DNA from: Kalmusia sp. IMI 367209
Taxonomy: Eukaryota > Ascomycota > Dothideomycetes > Pleosporales > Didymosphaeriaceae
Length of the DNA stretch: 64,000 bases
Assembly: GCA_027946365.1 (NCBI GenBank)
Contig: JAPEUQ010000013.1
Coordinates: 1 to 64,000 of the forward strand
Direction: 5' to 3'
In this document: positions 1 to 14,935 of the stretch, in pieces
Layout: every line of letters begins with the position of its first letter
Numbering within the stretch: position 1 is the first letter of the stretch
The notes under the pieces: generated by a model
The model's database searches: none
What the model saw: only the letters and a program-made list of their open reading frames with translations
Told to the model about the DNA's origin: nothing
Made by a program: the position numbers and the translations under genes

Positions 1-2400
1 TATATATCTATATAATAGAACGCTAAGCTATATAAATAACTAGAAAACCCCTATAAAATCTTCTTTACATGAATAGTATTTAAGAACGGCATAGTAATAT
101 CTATAAGAAAACTAAATCTAGTATATCTAAAAGTATATAAATATAAAGTATTTACTATAACTAATAATATATATTAAGGAAAATTAAGACTTTAATACTT
201 AGATCTAAAGGCGTAGATTAGATATTATATAAAATATTAATCCTTAAATATCTATTAAATCTAGTTATTATTACTAGCTAAGGTAATTAGTACTAGAGAT
301 GTTATTTTTAATAAATAAACTATCTTTAATAAAAAAACCAAAGATCTAATAGATAATCTTATATATAATATATTAGAGGAAATTACTATATATATAAGGA
401 TAATTAAACTCCCTACATTATTAGATTATAGAGTAATAGAGCTATTCTATAAAGATAAAACTACTAGTAAAATTCTTAAAATAAAGAACTACTAGAATAC
501 TATTAAAGAAGAAAATTAAAAAAGTTATTTTATACCTCCTTTAATCCCTCCGCTAGTAGCATTTCTTGCTGGGTAGATAATAGGAAATCTAGAGTAATAC
601 CTTAACCTATAATAAAAGTTATCTAAGATAAAATTATAGATAGCTGCCTTTATAATAGAACTAAAGTAGATAGCTTTAAAAGCTTAATAGAAATACTCTA
701 GATAAGGCATAGTTAAAGAGAGTCTTATTAAAAGAAAATAAGCCTTATTATAGTCAGCTACCTACGCCACTAACCTAAAAAAATAAGCTAGAAAATTATC
801 TACTTTATAAACTATTTAAAGAAGTTAAAAGATTACACCTAAGTAGTTATTAGAAAATGAACTCCTAAATAGAAGTCCTAGTAAAGTAAATTAAGCTAAT
901 AGAATATTAGATACTTAACTATATATAAATATATATATATAAAGTTAATAAGCTTTATAGATTATAAAAATATAAGATATGACTTATAGTATGAGGAGAC
1001 TAGTAGAGGAATATTATCTTATAAAATATATATACTATAACCCTAGTAGGGAGGTCTTTTTATATACTAATAACTATTACGGTATATCTAAATCTAGAAC
1101 TTATTTAATATAATATTATAAACGCCTTTATATATATAAAAATTAATTATAATATCTATATAAGAATACTATATAGATATACTAAGCTAGAAATAATATT
1201 ATAACTTAATAAAATACTATATGGCCTATAAATATCACCGCTATTATAATAGTATGAATTTATATCCTTTTTATAAAGTATAGATTTTAAAATCATACCT
1301 TATAAGCCCTATTATATAATTAAAGATGGAATACTTATATTCTTCTATATAGATGATATCATCCTAGCCTACCATAAAGATAAAAGGTAGACGTAAAAGT
1401 AATAATTTAAAGCTTATAAAGAAATATACCCTAATAGAAGATAAGGACCTATAATAATTTCTAGGGATTAAAATTATTTAAGATAGATCCTATTAGAGAG
1501 CTTAACTATCTTAAGTCTTATATATTAATAAGATTAGTCGATTAGCGAACAAAATAAATATAAAATATAATATATTAATAAATAGAGTAGAGCTTCTTCT
1601 ATAGATAGGGTTTACTAGTCTAGTAGAGATTAATTTATACTAATAAAAGATTAAGTCTCTTATATATAGTAGTTACTATAAGACTAAATATTACTTTTAT
1701 AACTTTATAACTAGCCAGATTCCTAATTAACCCTAGAGAAGAATATTATAATATGGTAGACTAAGTTCTCTTATATCTATTATAAATAAGATTATAAGCT
1801 CTTTAACTAGGGGACGGAGAAGGCCTAGAGGTTATAAATAATATTTCTTTTATAGATAATACCCTAGATTAAAAGAGCTCTTAGGGATATATAATTAAAC
1901 TATTTAGTAGACTAATTATATAGAAAGTAAATAAATAAGATATAGTTATCATCTTAATAATAGAGACTAAACTTCTAGCTCTATTCTAAGTAGTAAAAGA
2001 AGTACTATTTATTATATAACTACTTATAGAAATTACTATAAAACTACTAATATTAACTATTATAATTAAATATAATAATAAGTAAATCATTTAACTATTA
2101 ACTAAAGAGATATTTTAGTTATAGATAAAGTTCTAATATATAGATATATATAATTACTAGCTTTAATAGAAAGTCTCTATAAAATAAATAAATATTAAAT
2201 ATACTTTATTAAATAAAATAATTATAGATGGCTTAACTAAAATACTACTAATAAATAAGTAAAATGAATTTCTAAATTAAATAAGACTTATAGATATATA
2301 AGATAAACTATTAGAAAGAGACGTAAATCTAGCTAAAGTAGAAGAATAACTATAAGCTATTAAAGATATTATTAAGACGATAGTAATAGCTTAAGGATAT
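1..2400 (+). mobile_element. Decayed Ty1/copia retrotransposon pol (integrase end, RT, RNase H)
   Basis: Despite many stops, the plus strand keeps the order of a copia polyprotein. Near 20-170 a stretch reads like the end of the integrase region (TPYEIFF-like, then LVYLKVYKYKVF, matching the usual HL-x-VFGCKA pattern). At 1331-1370 the frame reads ILIFFYIDDIILA, the copia form of the catalytic YVDD box (YIDD at 1346-1357). At about 1855-2010 it reads DNTLD-KSS-GY, then KLF, W-site lost, then ETKLLAL, which matches the RNase H signature of copia (DRKSSQGY ... STTEAELLAL). Many stops fall where Gln or Trp is expected, as RIP would give. The integrase core and left LTR must lie outside the window; no LTR was recognised on the right. 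Dead element. Confidence 0.8.
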
Positions 2401-2686
2401 TCTAAATTAAGAGGGTATATTAGATAAGATGATAATATACGCCAGTCTACCTAGTTAATAATAGTCTATAAAAGTCCCTAGTAGTCTCTAATAGTCTATA
2501 GTAGCTTATAAAGATCCTAACGTGGCTTTATAAATAAGATTAATAAAGAAAAGCTTTATATATAAAGTAGGGTTAACTAGGATTACTTAAGTAATAAGAT
2601 AAAGAATAATAAGTCAATAACTTATATAGTATTAGCTTAAATTATAAACCTTAGGATCTTAAATAGAGAGGACATAGGATAGACAT

Positions 2687-2706
2687 AAAAAAAAAAAAAA
2701 AAAAAA
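2687..2706 (+). repeat. 20-base poly-A run
   Basis: An uninterrupted run of 20 adenines lies about 300 bases downstream of the copia pol remnant. It could be a simple-sequence expansion or the 3' tail of a non-LTR insertion; the flanks show no reverse transcriptase of LINE type and no clear target-site duplication, so its origin is open. Confidence 0.6.
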
Positions 2707-4014
2707 GATTCTTCATAGTAATTAGAAAAATATCATAGTAATCTTTATTTTAAAATTCTTAATTATCTTTATTACTATAACTTATAGTTATATATATACT
2801 ACCTATTTAATATAGTGATTTATAGTAACTCTAGAGATTAGCCAATAGTACTAATATTAGATAACCTTAACCCTCTATCTAATAACCTCAACTATACTAG
2901 AAAAGATATATATAATTAATAATTTAGTCTTTTAACTCTTTACTATTATCTTTTTATAGAGCTAGTATAACTTTAAAATATTCTTTAATTTTAAGTTTAT
3001 ACTTTCCTATCCGGCTACTAACGCCCATACTCACTAGTTAATATAAGGGAGTAGTAAGCTTAACCCTACTAGAGTATACTAACTATAGCGTAGAATCTAT
3101 ATAATTATTATAATAAATAGATTAATATCCTCTATATTAAGTATTACTAGGCTATGACCTACCTAGGGTAGTAGTATACTAAGGAAGTATAGATAATTAA
3201 GCTATCTAATATAAATATATTAGATTAAAATATTAAATCCTAAGTAATTAATAATATAATATAAGAGTTCTCCCTTAATCTAACTATTATTATATAGAAC
3301 TAGTATAGGAAATACCTATACTATACTAGATATTAATATTTAGTAGTTAAAGTTTTAGGCTAAGATATACTTTATCTAATATTATATAAAGTCGTTATTA
3401 CTTTTAGATATAGAGTAAACTATATATCTAGCTATTAGAGATATAGTTTATATTTATCCTAAAGGTAAACTCTACTATATATAATACTAACTACGCCCTA
3501 GATAGATAACTAGAGGAAGTAGTAATAGGCGGTTTAATTAGTAAAAAAAAATCCTTCTAATTAAAATTAGTACTCTAATAGCTATAATAGAGATAGAGGA
3601 GATAAAGAATAGTAAGGTAGAGGAGAAGATTATAGAGAAGGATATAGAGGATAAGAAGGATAAAGAGGATAAGGAAGAGTTAATAAATCTTTAAAGCCTA
3701 GTACTAGTCTAGTTATTATATTAATTAACCCTACCTAAGCTATTTAGGCCCTAATAGGACTAAGGACGCCTAGTATTTTATATTTTATAATAGTTAACCT
3801 ACTCTACCTTCTAACTAAAATAAAGCCCTACACCTAATAATAAAAAAAAAAAAGAAAAAAATTAATTAAATCTTATTTAGATACCGCCCTATCTATATTC
3901 TATATGGTATAGGTTTTAAAAGTTTATAATATCTCTCTATCTAGCCTATTACTAAGTAAAAGGGGAAGAGGAGAGGGGAGTAGAGAAGGAAGGTACTAAA
4001 GGGGGGAGTAGAGA

Positions 4015-4115
4015 AGGAAGATACTAGAGATACTAGAGACGCTAGAGGCGCTAGAGATACTAGAGATATTAGAGATACTAGAGGTGCTAGAGATACTAGG
4101 GACGCTAGTATAGTC
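4015..4115 (+). repeat. 9-bp minisatellite, about 10 units
   Basis: Tandem degenerate units of GATACTAGA, with variants GACGCTAGA, GGCGCTAGA and GATATTAGA. The period is a multiple of three and the forward frame reads as (Asp-Thr/Ala-Arg)n, so it may be the relic of a protein-coding tripeptide repeat inside an old transposable element. A purine-rich charged stretch (Glu/Lys/Asp rich in frame, about 3580-3690) lies just upstream. Confidence 0.75.
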
Positions 4116-7100
4116 TACTATATAGATCCTAACTAGTCTTTTAACTAACTAAGATAATATAGATATAAAGAGGAAATTAATATTAAAATAAAACTAAATA
4201 ACTTTTTTCTTAATCTATAATCTAATCTCTATGGGTAAATTCTTACTTAATATATATAGTAAAAGGTAATATACTTAAGACTAAAAGATAGTTATCTCTT
4301 TTATTTTTTATTAAGTATTACTATTATTATAGTGGCTATATCATTACTTATAATTCTATTAAATATCTACCCTCTATATATCACCTACTAATTTAATAAC
4401 TAAAATATATATAATCTTTTTTAAACTAACCCTTTACTATATTAATAGTTAATCTAATTAAGTAGTATTACACTATTATTATCTATATATAGTTAGGGCT
4501 ATTATTCTATCTTTATATTATTACTACTAGTTAATGCTTTGCCTCCACTATAACGCGGAGGGTAAATAAAATAGAAAGAATAATATTTAATTAGATATAA
4601 TTATATACCCCTTTGTTATTATTATTCTATTAATAACTATAGAGGTGATCTACTATACTATATTTATAATATATATATATCTCTCTACTATACTATACTA
4701 TTTTATATATATTATTTATCTCTTTTATTTTATAGCTCCTCTTACCACTAAATCATTTATATTATAAGAGGCTATAGACTATATACTACTATTTATCTTC
4801 TATTATAATAGTTCTATTTATATTAATAATAAACTTACTATATATCACCTAGTAGTAGGGATACGTCTACTCTACTAGCTTATTTAGCTTCCTATATACT
4901 ATCTATTCTTAGAAGGTCTATAATAATTATATATTTTATAATATCTATATACTACTACGCTACTACTCTTTATAATTATTATAGATAGTCACCTTTAACT
5001 CTTCTAGTATAGGCGCTAGTATAAAGTGGCTACCCTAATTATACTTAAGTCTAGAGGTTAATATATAATAACTACCTCCTATTTATATATTAATTTATTA
5101 TTATCTATTAGTAGCCTCTAGTTTATATAAAGATAATTATAGTTTTACTATTATCTAGACTATTAGTATCTTCTAACTTACTAATATTATTACCCCACCT
5201 TTCCTCTAGTAGCTAAATCCTATCTCCTATTTACTATAGATAAATTATTAGGATTACTATCTTTACTAACCTACGTATCTATCTACTCTCCTAGATAAAG
5301 TTAACTATACCCTAAAACTATTTTATATATAGTATAAATAGGATATCTATTATATTTATTTCTATATTTAAGATAGATATAGATACTATTAGTCCTCTAT
5401 TATATTATTATCTTTTAGTATATAGGCACGATCGTCTAAGTCTATATAATATATAAAATAGTCTAAAGTCTACTTAAGTTATTTATAAATTATTTTATTA
5501 TAATAGTAAATAATATCTTTAACTACCCTTTACCACCCCTATTAATATTAAATGGTACTAAGCCTTATTTATAAGCCTCTATACCTAGTAAACTACTATA
5601 TTTCTAAAACTTACTACCTTACTAGTATAATATAATAGTATAGTTAGTATTTATATGTTATATAGTCTCTATATAGATAATTATAGTCCTAGGTATTAGT
5701 ATCACCTTATAGAGCTCCCCTCTAGTAAGGGGGTAGTATTACTATTAAGAGTATATATTAATATGCTAGTACTTATATATCCTTAAGTTATCTTAGCCTA
5801 GTATACTAGGAATCAGCTATAATTATAACGTGGTACTTATTAATAACTATATAATAAAGGACGCCTTACCTAAATAAAAATATTATATATACTAGAAAGT
5901 AGTTACTATAACTATTAACCTAATTAGTGCTTATAATGATAATTAATATAGATATATACTACTAGCTATTTTAATACTTACTACTAGAGTTATACTACTA
6001 TTCTATTCCTTTAACGCCTACTTTACTAGCCGCGTAATGGTGTTATTAATTAGCACGTAGTAAGGTACTATAAGGAGGATAATACTTAGCTTATCCCTCT
6101 ATTAATAGATATCTAGTATAGCTATTACTATAATAAGTAGTATCTTACCACCCCTATAGAGAGGATAATAATTAGTAGGCTTATACTATTAATAATAGTC
6201 TAGAGCGTTAGCTTTTATATTAAAGACTTAAACTATACTAGTTAGTCTAGTAAAGGTTAAGAATCTATTATATAGTTACTTCTAGGCCGTAGTCTCTTCT
6301 TTATTCTTATCTTCTTCCCTTTCTCCTTCTCCTTTAATAATAGTAATAGTAACTAAACCTTTTACCTAGCCTATTTATATAGACTATCTAATTCTTTTCT
6401 TTCTTTTTTATATTTATATACTTTCTTCTAGTTTGGGGGCCTACTCCTATAAAAATCTAAAAAAGATATACTAGGTATAGTTAAGTATTTGAAAGACGTT
6501 AATTAAATATATATTTAAATTTTAAATTAAGTTAGCCTATACTATATAGGCTACTAGATTAATAATAGTTAACCATCTATTTTATAACTTAAATAGATTT
6601 TTTTATCTCCTTTTTTATTACTACTATATTTTCTTTTACCCTCCTCTAGCCCGCCGCCACTACCCCTTAGCCAGCTCCCTATGATATCTAAGGATAAAGT
6701 ATTTATCTATAATCTAATATTTAATTACTATAGTAGTATATCTATAGTCCTATATAATAAGCTATATTTCTAGTTATTTTTTAACTCTTATATTATAATA
6801 CTACTTAATTATTTTATCTTTTATAGTCTATCCTTATTCACCTAGAGATAGTCATTACTAGAGACGGTAACTAGTATCCCTAAACTATTAAATAGAAATA
6901 GTTAAAGGGGTATACATAAAATAGATATATAGTAATAAGCTATCCTATATATTTAGAAAGGAACTATATTATTATCTTTAGTCTATCCTACTACGACTAC
7001 ATTTTATGATAGTAGGTAATAAAGGTAATCTATCTATTAATTATATATAGATTATAGTTCTATAGAACCCTATTCTATTACTAAATAGATAGTAGTTCTA

Positions 7101-10100
7101 GTCTATAAGCTAATTAATCTTCTACTATATATATAACTAGGCTAAGGAGTTATAGAAATTTTTATATAAGCTAGAGGTATTATCTTACTATCCTAATCTT
7201 TTACCTAGGAGGATAAGCATTAGGCTCCTTATTATAGAGGATAGAGATAGTAGTACTAATCTATTTTTTTATTCTACTTTTCTTATCTTTATCTTCCTCT
7301 CTTCCTTTATTTCTTCTTTTCTCTTCCTTTCTTTATCTCCTCTATCTCTATTTCTATCTTCCTTCCTTATCCTTATTTTTATCTTTTTCCTTATTTTCTC
7401 CTTTTTCTCCTCTTCCTCCCCTTTCTCCTTTTCTTTTTCTTTTTTCTTTTCCTCCCCTCCTCTACCTCTATTAGTATAGAGATACTAGATAGCTAAATTA
7501 TTTATTAATTATTAAAATATCTACTACTCCCCTCTTTAGAGGGCTATTAGAAAGAGAAAGATAGTATTTCTCTATATTACTATTATATTATCCTAGATAG
7601 CTATAAGGTTAACTAGTAGTATACTAATAGTCTACTCCTTAGATTAAATCTAAAGAAATTATATTTATAATAACTACTTTATCTCTACTATAACCCTTAT
7701 GCTATAACCTTAAAGTATATTAGCTTAACTAGATAATCTCTAATTATAAAGATCTTATTATCTTTTATTTATTATATATTATTAACTATACTGCTCAGTT
7801 CCATGTGCGTGATAGACTTAATATATTTAAGTAAATTAACTATAATACTTATAGGACTAAGAGAGTTATTAATAAAATAATAGATTTATTAGTTTAAAAG
7901 ATATATATCTTTATCTACTTCTATATAGCGTACTAGTGGGAAGGGAGAAAGGCCTCTATAGTAATTACCTATATATAATAAATAAAGAAGGTAAGACTAC
8001 TAAAGATCTTTAGTATTATATAGAGTTATAGTATTATAAAATTAATCCCTAAAATAATAAGATAGTATAGTAAGTTACTATAAAAGGGGTTATAATAGAC
8101 TTTCTAGTAGATAAGTATCTATAAAAATAAAGTACGTACTTCCACTTTTATAATTATCTAGCTATAGAATTAATAGTATTATAAATATTAATATCTTTTA
8201 TTAACTTTAAATAGAGTCTTTATACTACCAACTTCTACTTTAGGGTCTAGGGGAAAAGCTAGATAATACTAACTAGTATTATATATAATAATATATTACC
8301 CTCTTCTATTTTCTCCTTTATAGTAATAAGTTAGAGGTAGTAGTAAACTAATTATACTTATAGTCTAATAATCTTTAGCTAGATATATCTTTATTAGTAG
8401 AGTCTTAGTAACTTAAAGACTAGTTTATTTAGCTTTAGGCTTTTAAGCCAGCATAAGACCTCCTAGATAAGATATCTAGTCTATATATAGCCTACTCTAT
8501 AAGCTCTTTAGTAAGTAAGGTAGCTATCTTTATCTCTAGCTTATTAGCGTCTACTGGCTAGATAGCCTACGTAAGTAGCCTCTAGTCTAGATATATTTAT
8601 AAATATTTAGGCTAGCCTATTATTTTAAATTAGCCTATATAGTTCTTTATTAATATCTCTTTTATAATAGCCTCTATTACCTTCTCTTTACTATACTTTA
8701 ACGTCTTCTATTTAATAAGAAGGAGGCTAATTACTACTTATAGATTATCTAGATCTATCCTTCTTTTAGCCTTCCTTCTAGATATAATATATTACTAATA
8801 CTATTTTTAAATTTAGTACCTCTATATTATTTTATATAATAAAATAGTGAATATAATATTACTCTTTAAAAAAGATTTATATTTATATAGGCTTCTAGGG
8901 TAGTAGTTAGGTAAGTAATATAGAGAAAGAGATATTAGCTATATAACTATTATACTTATTTCTAATATACTTCTATATATATTTTTAATTAACGTAGGTA
9001 AAGCTACTATAGATAATATAAATAAAGTTATTTTATATTTATCCTAACTTACTAAAGGGTACTCTATCTAGTCTAGATAGGGCTATATTACCTAGAGTAA
9101 GAAGCATAACATCCTTATATAGTATTAACTATTTCTTATATAAGGCTATAGATATCTAGTAGTATTATTTAAGATATTTATCTATAGTATAGACTATATA
9201 GCTATATTTAAGGTATATAAAAACGCTATAGCTAAGAAGTAGTTAAAATATAGACTAGACTTAAGAAAAGAAAGAGAGATAGGATAGCTAGAGATAAGGG
9301 CGTAGTTTAGCTAATAAAAGAGAAGAGGGTTAACTAATTAATCCTATTTTTTTTTCTTTTTTTTTTTTCTATTTTTTTTCTTTTTTTTCTTTTCTTTCTT
9401 TTCTTTTTTTTTTTTCTATCTACTACTTTACCGCCTTTACGTACCTACTAGAAGGGGTACTAAATACTAAATAGGGGGCTTATACTAAGAGTATACTAGT
9501 AGTACCTAGGTAGCTAGCTAGCTAGATATAGGAAGTAGCGCTTTCTACTTAAGGGAATATACTCTAAGGAGCTACTAATTAGTCAGTTATTAGGGTATAG
9601 AAAGCTAAGATAAAATATATATAGAGATAGAGATATATCTTTAAGCTAATAAGAGGAGCGTAAGGAGGAAGTATAAAAAAATAATAGTTAAAAGGGGATA
9701 TATAGAGAGGATGCCCTACTAATAGAGAATGCCCCTAATTTTTAGTAGAGGATATTCCCTACTAAGGCGTATTTTAGTAAGGTAACTTAATAGAGGATAC
9801 CCTTAGAAATAATATTTATTTAATTTATATAGAGAATAGTTTTCTTTTATTTTTTCTTCTTCCGCTTTTCCTCCTTTCTATAATAGTCTTCTGCCTATAT
9901 CTTTCTTCTTCTATACTAAATAGGTCTATCCTCTATCCCCTTTTATCTTTTAATTTTATCTTTTATAATATCTTATAGATCTATCTATTACTCTTCTTTC
10001 TTACTCCTCTTTTATAATACTTTATAAGTCTATTTATTATTCTCCTTTTTACTCCTCTTTTATAATATCTTATAGATCTACTCATTACCCCTTTCTTTAT

Positions 10101-10437
10101 CTCTCTCTCCTCCTCTTTCTTTTATTTGGGTGTGGGAACTTTTAGTAATTATTAAAGATTTATTTATTACTCTTATATCTTACTACTTTTTTCTCTTTAA
10201 TTTACTAACTAGTCTATTCTTTATTTCTTATTTTATCTTTCTTTATTTTTCTTTTTTAAGGCTATTACTTTACTCTACTAATACCTTATAGATCTATCTA
10301 TTAGCCTCTTTTAACTTTTACTTTCTTCTCTTCTATTCTCTTCTTTATCTTTACTTCTATTTTTAACCTAGCTTCTCTTTTTTACTATACCTTATAATTT
10401 ATTTATTATCTAGTCTCCCTTTTTTTTTTTTCGTACT

Positions 10438-10890
10438 TTCTAGTTTTCTAGATTCTTCTAGTTTTCTAGACTCTTCTAGTTTTCTAGATTCTTCTAGTTT
10501 TCTAGATTCTTTTAGTTTCCTAGATTCTTTTAGAAAACTAAATTCTTTTAGAAAATTAAATTCTTTTAGAAAATTAAATCCTTTTAGAAAACTAGATTCT
10601 TCTAGAAAACTAAATTCTTTTAGAAAACTAGACTTTTTAGAAAACTAAATCCTTTTAGAAAACTAAATTCTTTAGAAAACTAAATCCTTTTAGAAAACTA
10701 GACTTTTCTAGAAAACTAAATTCTTTAGAAAACTAGACTCTTTTAGTTTCCTAGATCCTTCTAGTTTTCTAGATTCTCCTAGTTTCCTAGATCTTCCTAG
10801 TTTCCTAGATACTCCTAGTAGACTAGATTTTTATAGTTTTCTAGATACTTTTAGTTTACTATATCCTTCTAGTTTTTTAAATTTTTTTAA
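10438..10890. repeat. 18-bp minisatellite, about 25 units, with an inverted core block
   Basis: Tandem 18-base units. Units at the left and right ends follow TTTTCTAGATTCTTCTAG. Between about 10531 and 10745 the units change to AAAACTAAATTCTTTTAG, in which the TTTTCTAG core appears as its reverse complement. A few units have lost one base. The period is a multiple of three; on the minus strand the outer units would read Leu-Glu-Glu-Ser-Arg-Lys. It lies within RIP-mutated sequence and has no intact frame. Confidence 0.85.
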
Positions 10891-13800
10891 ATTCTTTTTC
10901 TCTTTATATTATCTTTCTTACTAGCTTTAGCTTCTTATTATATTTTAAATTTATTTACTTTTATAATCTTATATAATACTTTTTATCTTTATTTTTTTAT
11001 TCTTTATTTTTTTCTCTATTATCTTTCTTTTAGTCTTTTTTTTTTCTCGTGCTTTTTAGCTTTCTAGACCCTCCTGGCGTTTTACTAGTATTATCTTCTA
11101 CTTAGGCTATATCTTCTCTTTTCTATAGATAATCTTTATAACTATTCTATCCTTTTATAATCTATTACTATTTTAACTTTTATATAGCCTTAGCCTAATT
11201 TTATTAAATTTTATACTACTTTCTTTTATTTCTCTTTATTTAATTTTACTAACCCTAATCGCTATATTCTATATTTTATAAAAAATTATATATACTATAT
11301 TTTTAATTACTAGAACCTTTTTTTTTTTAATTATAGTAAATAGTTTTTTATTAATAATTCTTTTATTCTATATTACTATTCTCTAATCTCTTATAAATAT
11401 TTTTATAACCTTAAAATCTTTTTTATTTCTATACCCTTTATATTTTCTTATTTACTTATTAAATAAAATTATTTTTATATTTTTCTTCTTTATATAGTCT
11501 TTAAATTATATAAATAGTAACTACTATAATATTATTTAAATACTTTTATATCTACTCTTAATACTGTCTCTCTAGCTATATCTAATATGCTTAATATTTT
11601 ATCTTATACTTACTATTAAATCTATACTCTTAAATTATCTTTATTTCTTCCCTTATTCTAGTAGTAGTTCTTATTACTAGTATTATTATATTTGGCTACT
11701 AGTACTGGTTTCTATATTCTATTCTATAGTATACTATTTTTAACTAATCTAGTATCTTTAATAGCTATAATAATTACTACTATTCTACACCCTCATCTAA
11801 AATCTATCTAGTTTAATATTTATAAATAATTACTATCTTTTATATTATATTATTTAGTATCTTTACTAATTCTTTTCTCCTAGTATCTAATATATTATAT
11901 AACCTATCTATAATTCATCTATTACCTTAGCTATCTCTTACTAACTATTTAATACTTCTAAATATAACTATTACTATTTAATCTATTCTTTACCACATTA
12001 ATTATATTCTATAGACTTAATATTTTTATATTCTATCTATGTTTTATTTATATATTTATTTATCTTCCCTCACTAGCATTCTCTACTCTTAATAAATATA
12101 TCTATTATATATATATCTACTAACCTTTTACTTTACTATAACTACCTCTCTACCTTATTTTATTTTATAATAATTATTAAGTTTATTATTTTACTACTTC
12201 ACTTAGCTCATCTATTTTCTTAATAGTAGTTAATTATACTCTATAGTATCTCTATATATAAGATAAATATAATCTAGGAAAGTCTATATTTATACTAAGT
12301 ATAGATATTACTATAATAAAGCCCCTTTACTCTAATTACTACTCTAGTTACTCTATATAATTATATATCCTTATATAATAGTATAAATATTATAATATCT
12401 CTATTAGCTCTTTATACTCTATTCTAGTATAGTAGTAGATAATATCTTTCTTATTATTTTATAATATCTATCTCTATTATTAATATATTACTAGCGCTAT
12501 TATTATCACCTTATCTTATATATACTATAATATAAGATACTAGATATTTAATTATATTATATTTACCTAAATGTATATTATCGCTTAGATTAATATACTA
12601 TTCCTAGTACTTCCTCTAGTATAGGTAGAAGTGTTACTATTAGTAATATTATTAAATATATTAATATTTATAGATTTTATAGCTTAGCTAGCTTTGGTCG
12701 TCAGTTATTTAATATAAAAATAAAATAGTATTTATTAATTATTACTCTCTATAGTTACTTCTTATTACTTAGTATATTAATATACTTTAAGAACCCTTCT
12801 TTATCGGCCACGTTAGTATTAATAATAACTATAAATATTAGATTTATCTTACTAGGCTTCTATTTAATATAATTAATCCTATATTTATATATTTAGACTA
12901 CTAAATCTTTAATTAACGCCTAGAATAATACTATAACTATAGTTACCTAGTATTTTATAAATAAGCTAGTGGTAAATGGTAAGCTCTTATCTCTATCTAT
13001 AAAAAGTATAATTACTAGCGGTATTTAGTCATTAATTATAATAAATATAATTTACTCTTACTCTATAGACTTAAATAATATATTAAGATAATTTAGTATC
13101 TACTATATTACTTTAGATACTATGGTAGCTATTACGCCTATGACTACTATCTCTCTTTTCTATAGTTAGACCTCTTTAGAAATAATATTATTATTATTAA
13201 TGTTTTTTTTATATAGCTATTTCTTTATTACGCTAGGGCTACTACTAACGTTATCTAGAGTCTTGTTTTCTAGTTATCTATTTCTAAGAACTAGTACTAG
13301 CATTAGCTTAGTAATTAGAATATTTTAATTAACTATATACTTAGATACTTTATAATATTAATTAGTATACTATAGTTATCTATCTCTATTTATGTTATCT
13401 ATAAATTCTATAGTTTTAATAGACTCTTATTATTATTATTTATCTCTACCTTTTAATCTTATTTATCTTATCCTTATAGCCCTATCTAAACGCTTCCCCA
13501 ATTATTATATATTTAATATCTATAGCTATATACTAATAGTTAAGTATATTAAGTAATATATCTAGATACTTATCTATCTTACATTTTAGTATCTACGTAA
13601 GATACTTAGTATTCTATAGATCCTACTTATTAGTTTATATATAGTCGCTAAAACCGCCACTAAGTACCTAAATATTAAGATATTCCTTAAATGGTTAGAT
13701 ATATATAAGATAAATAATAACTACCTAAAAGAGCTATACTAGTAAGAAATATAGGATTATCTTAAGTTTATCCTACTATAACTATAATTTATAATAGTGG

Positions 13801-14849
13801 ACTATTATTATTATCTATCTATTTATAATTATAAAATTTTAATTCTATAGTATCCTATTATAGATCTATAGTATAGTAATTTTAGTACTCTAATCTAGCT
13901 ATTCTTATTTTATATAGATATTAGTAAGCTTTAACTCTTTAAAATATTTAATCTTACGTAAGTACTACTTTATATATATAATATTCTAAGTTTAATTTTT
14001 AAATAGAGCTTTTAACCCTACTTATTTTATATTATCTATTTAAGTATTTACTATAAGTTATTTTCTAGACCGTTATTACCATGTATTATAAATAATATAC
14101 CTTATTAAGTATATATAATATTATTCTAAATTAGATTTGGCTAAATACTAAATTACTAGGCTAGATTACTAACCTATAATAATTACTTCTATAATATATC
14201 CTTTAGTTTAGTTAATAGCGACTACGTTATTAGTTAAAAATACTAAACTATAATAGACTTACTATAGAGATAAAAGATCGTCTTATTCTTAGACTAGAAT
14301 ACGCTCCTAAGTTATTAAAATTTAACGTAATGTGTTTACTATATATTAGTAAACTTAGTAGCTAATTTATTAGACTAAATAAATTATCTATTAGAAAATA
14401 TCTTTTATCTCTAGAAAGTAGTTTTATTTTATTATATTTTACTCTTCCCACTTAGTAGATAGAAGTAGATACTTAATACTAAACGCCTAGATATAGTATG
14501 TTATACTAGCTACTATATAAATATAGTTCTTAATTATATATAAATGACTCATTTCTGTATTAAACTCTAATATAGCTATAAAATGGATAAGTCTACTCTT
14601 AAATAAACTATAAATGTATAACTTAAAGATAAATATAACTAGTATCTAAAGTAGTATACTAATCTAGGCGTTTTAATTATTACTATCTAATATCTATTAA
14701 AATATTTTAACTAGTACTTTTAATAGCCCTATTATTAAAATAGCTTATAGATATCTTTTATATAGTCGACTTTAGCTTAACGTATATAGTATATCTAGCT
14801 ACTATATCTATTACTATTCTTTCTATTCTTATTATATTTACTACTATTA

Positions 14850-14935
14850 CTACTTTTACTATCCTTATTATCTTTACTATCTTTACTATCTTTATTATTT
14901 TTACTATTTTTTTATTATCTTTTTACTATCTTTAT
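14850..14935 (+). repeat. 9-bp pyrimidine-rich tandem repeat
   Basis: A short array of units close to ATCTTTACT (variants ATCCTTATT, ATCTTTATT, ATTTTTACT), ending in a run CTGCTGCTAACCTC that has normal dinucleotide content. Simple-sequence repeat inside the AT block. Confidence 0.6.
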
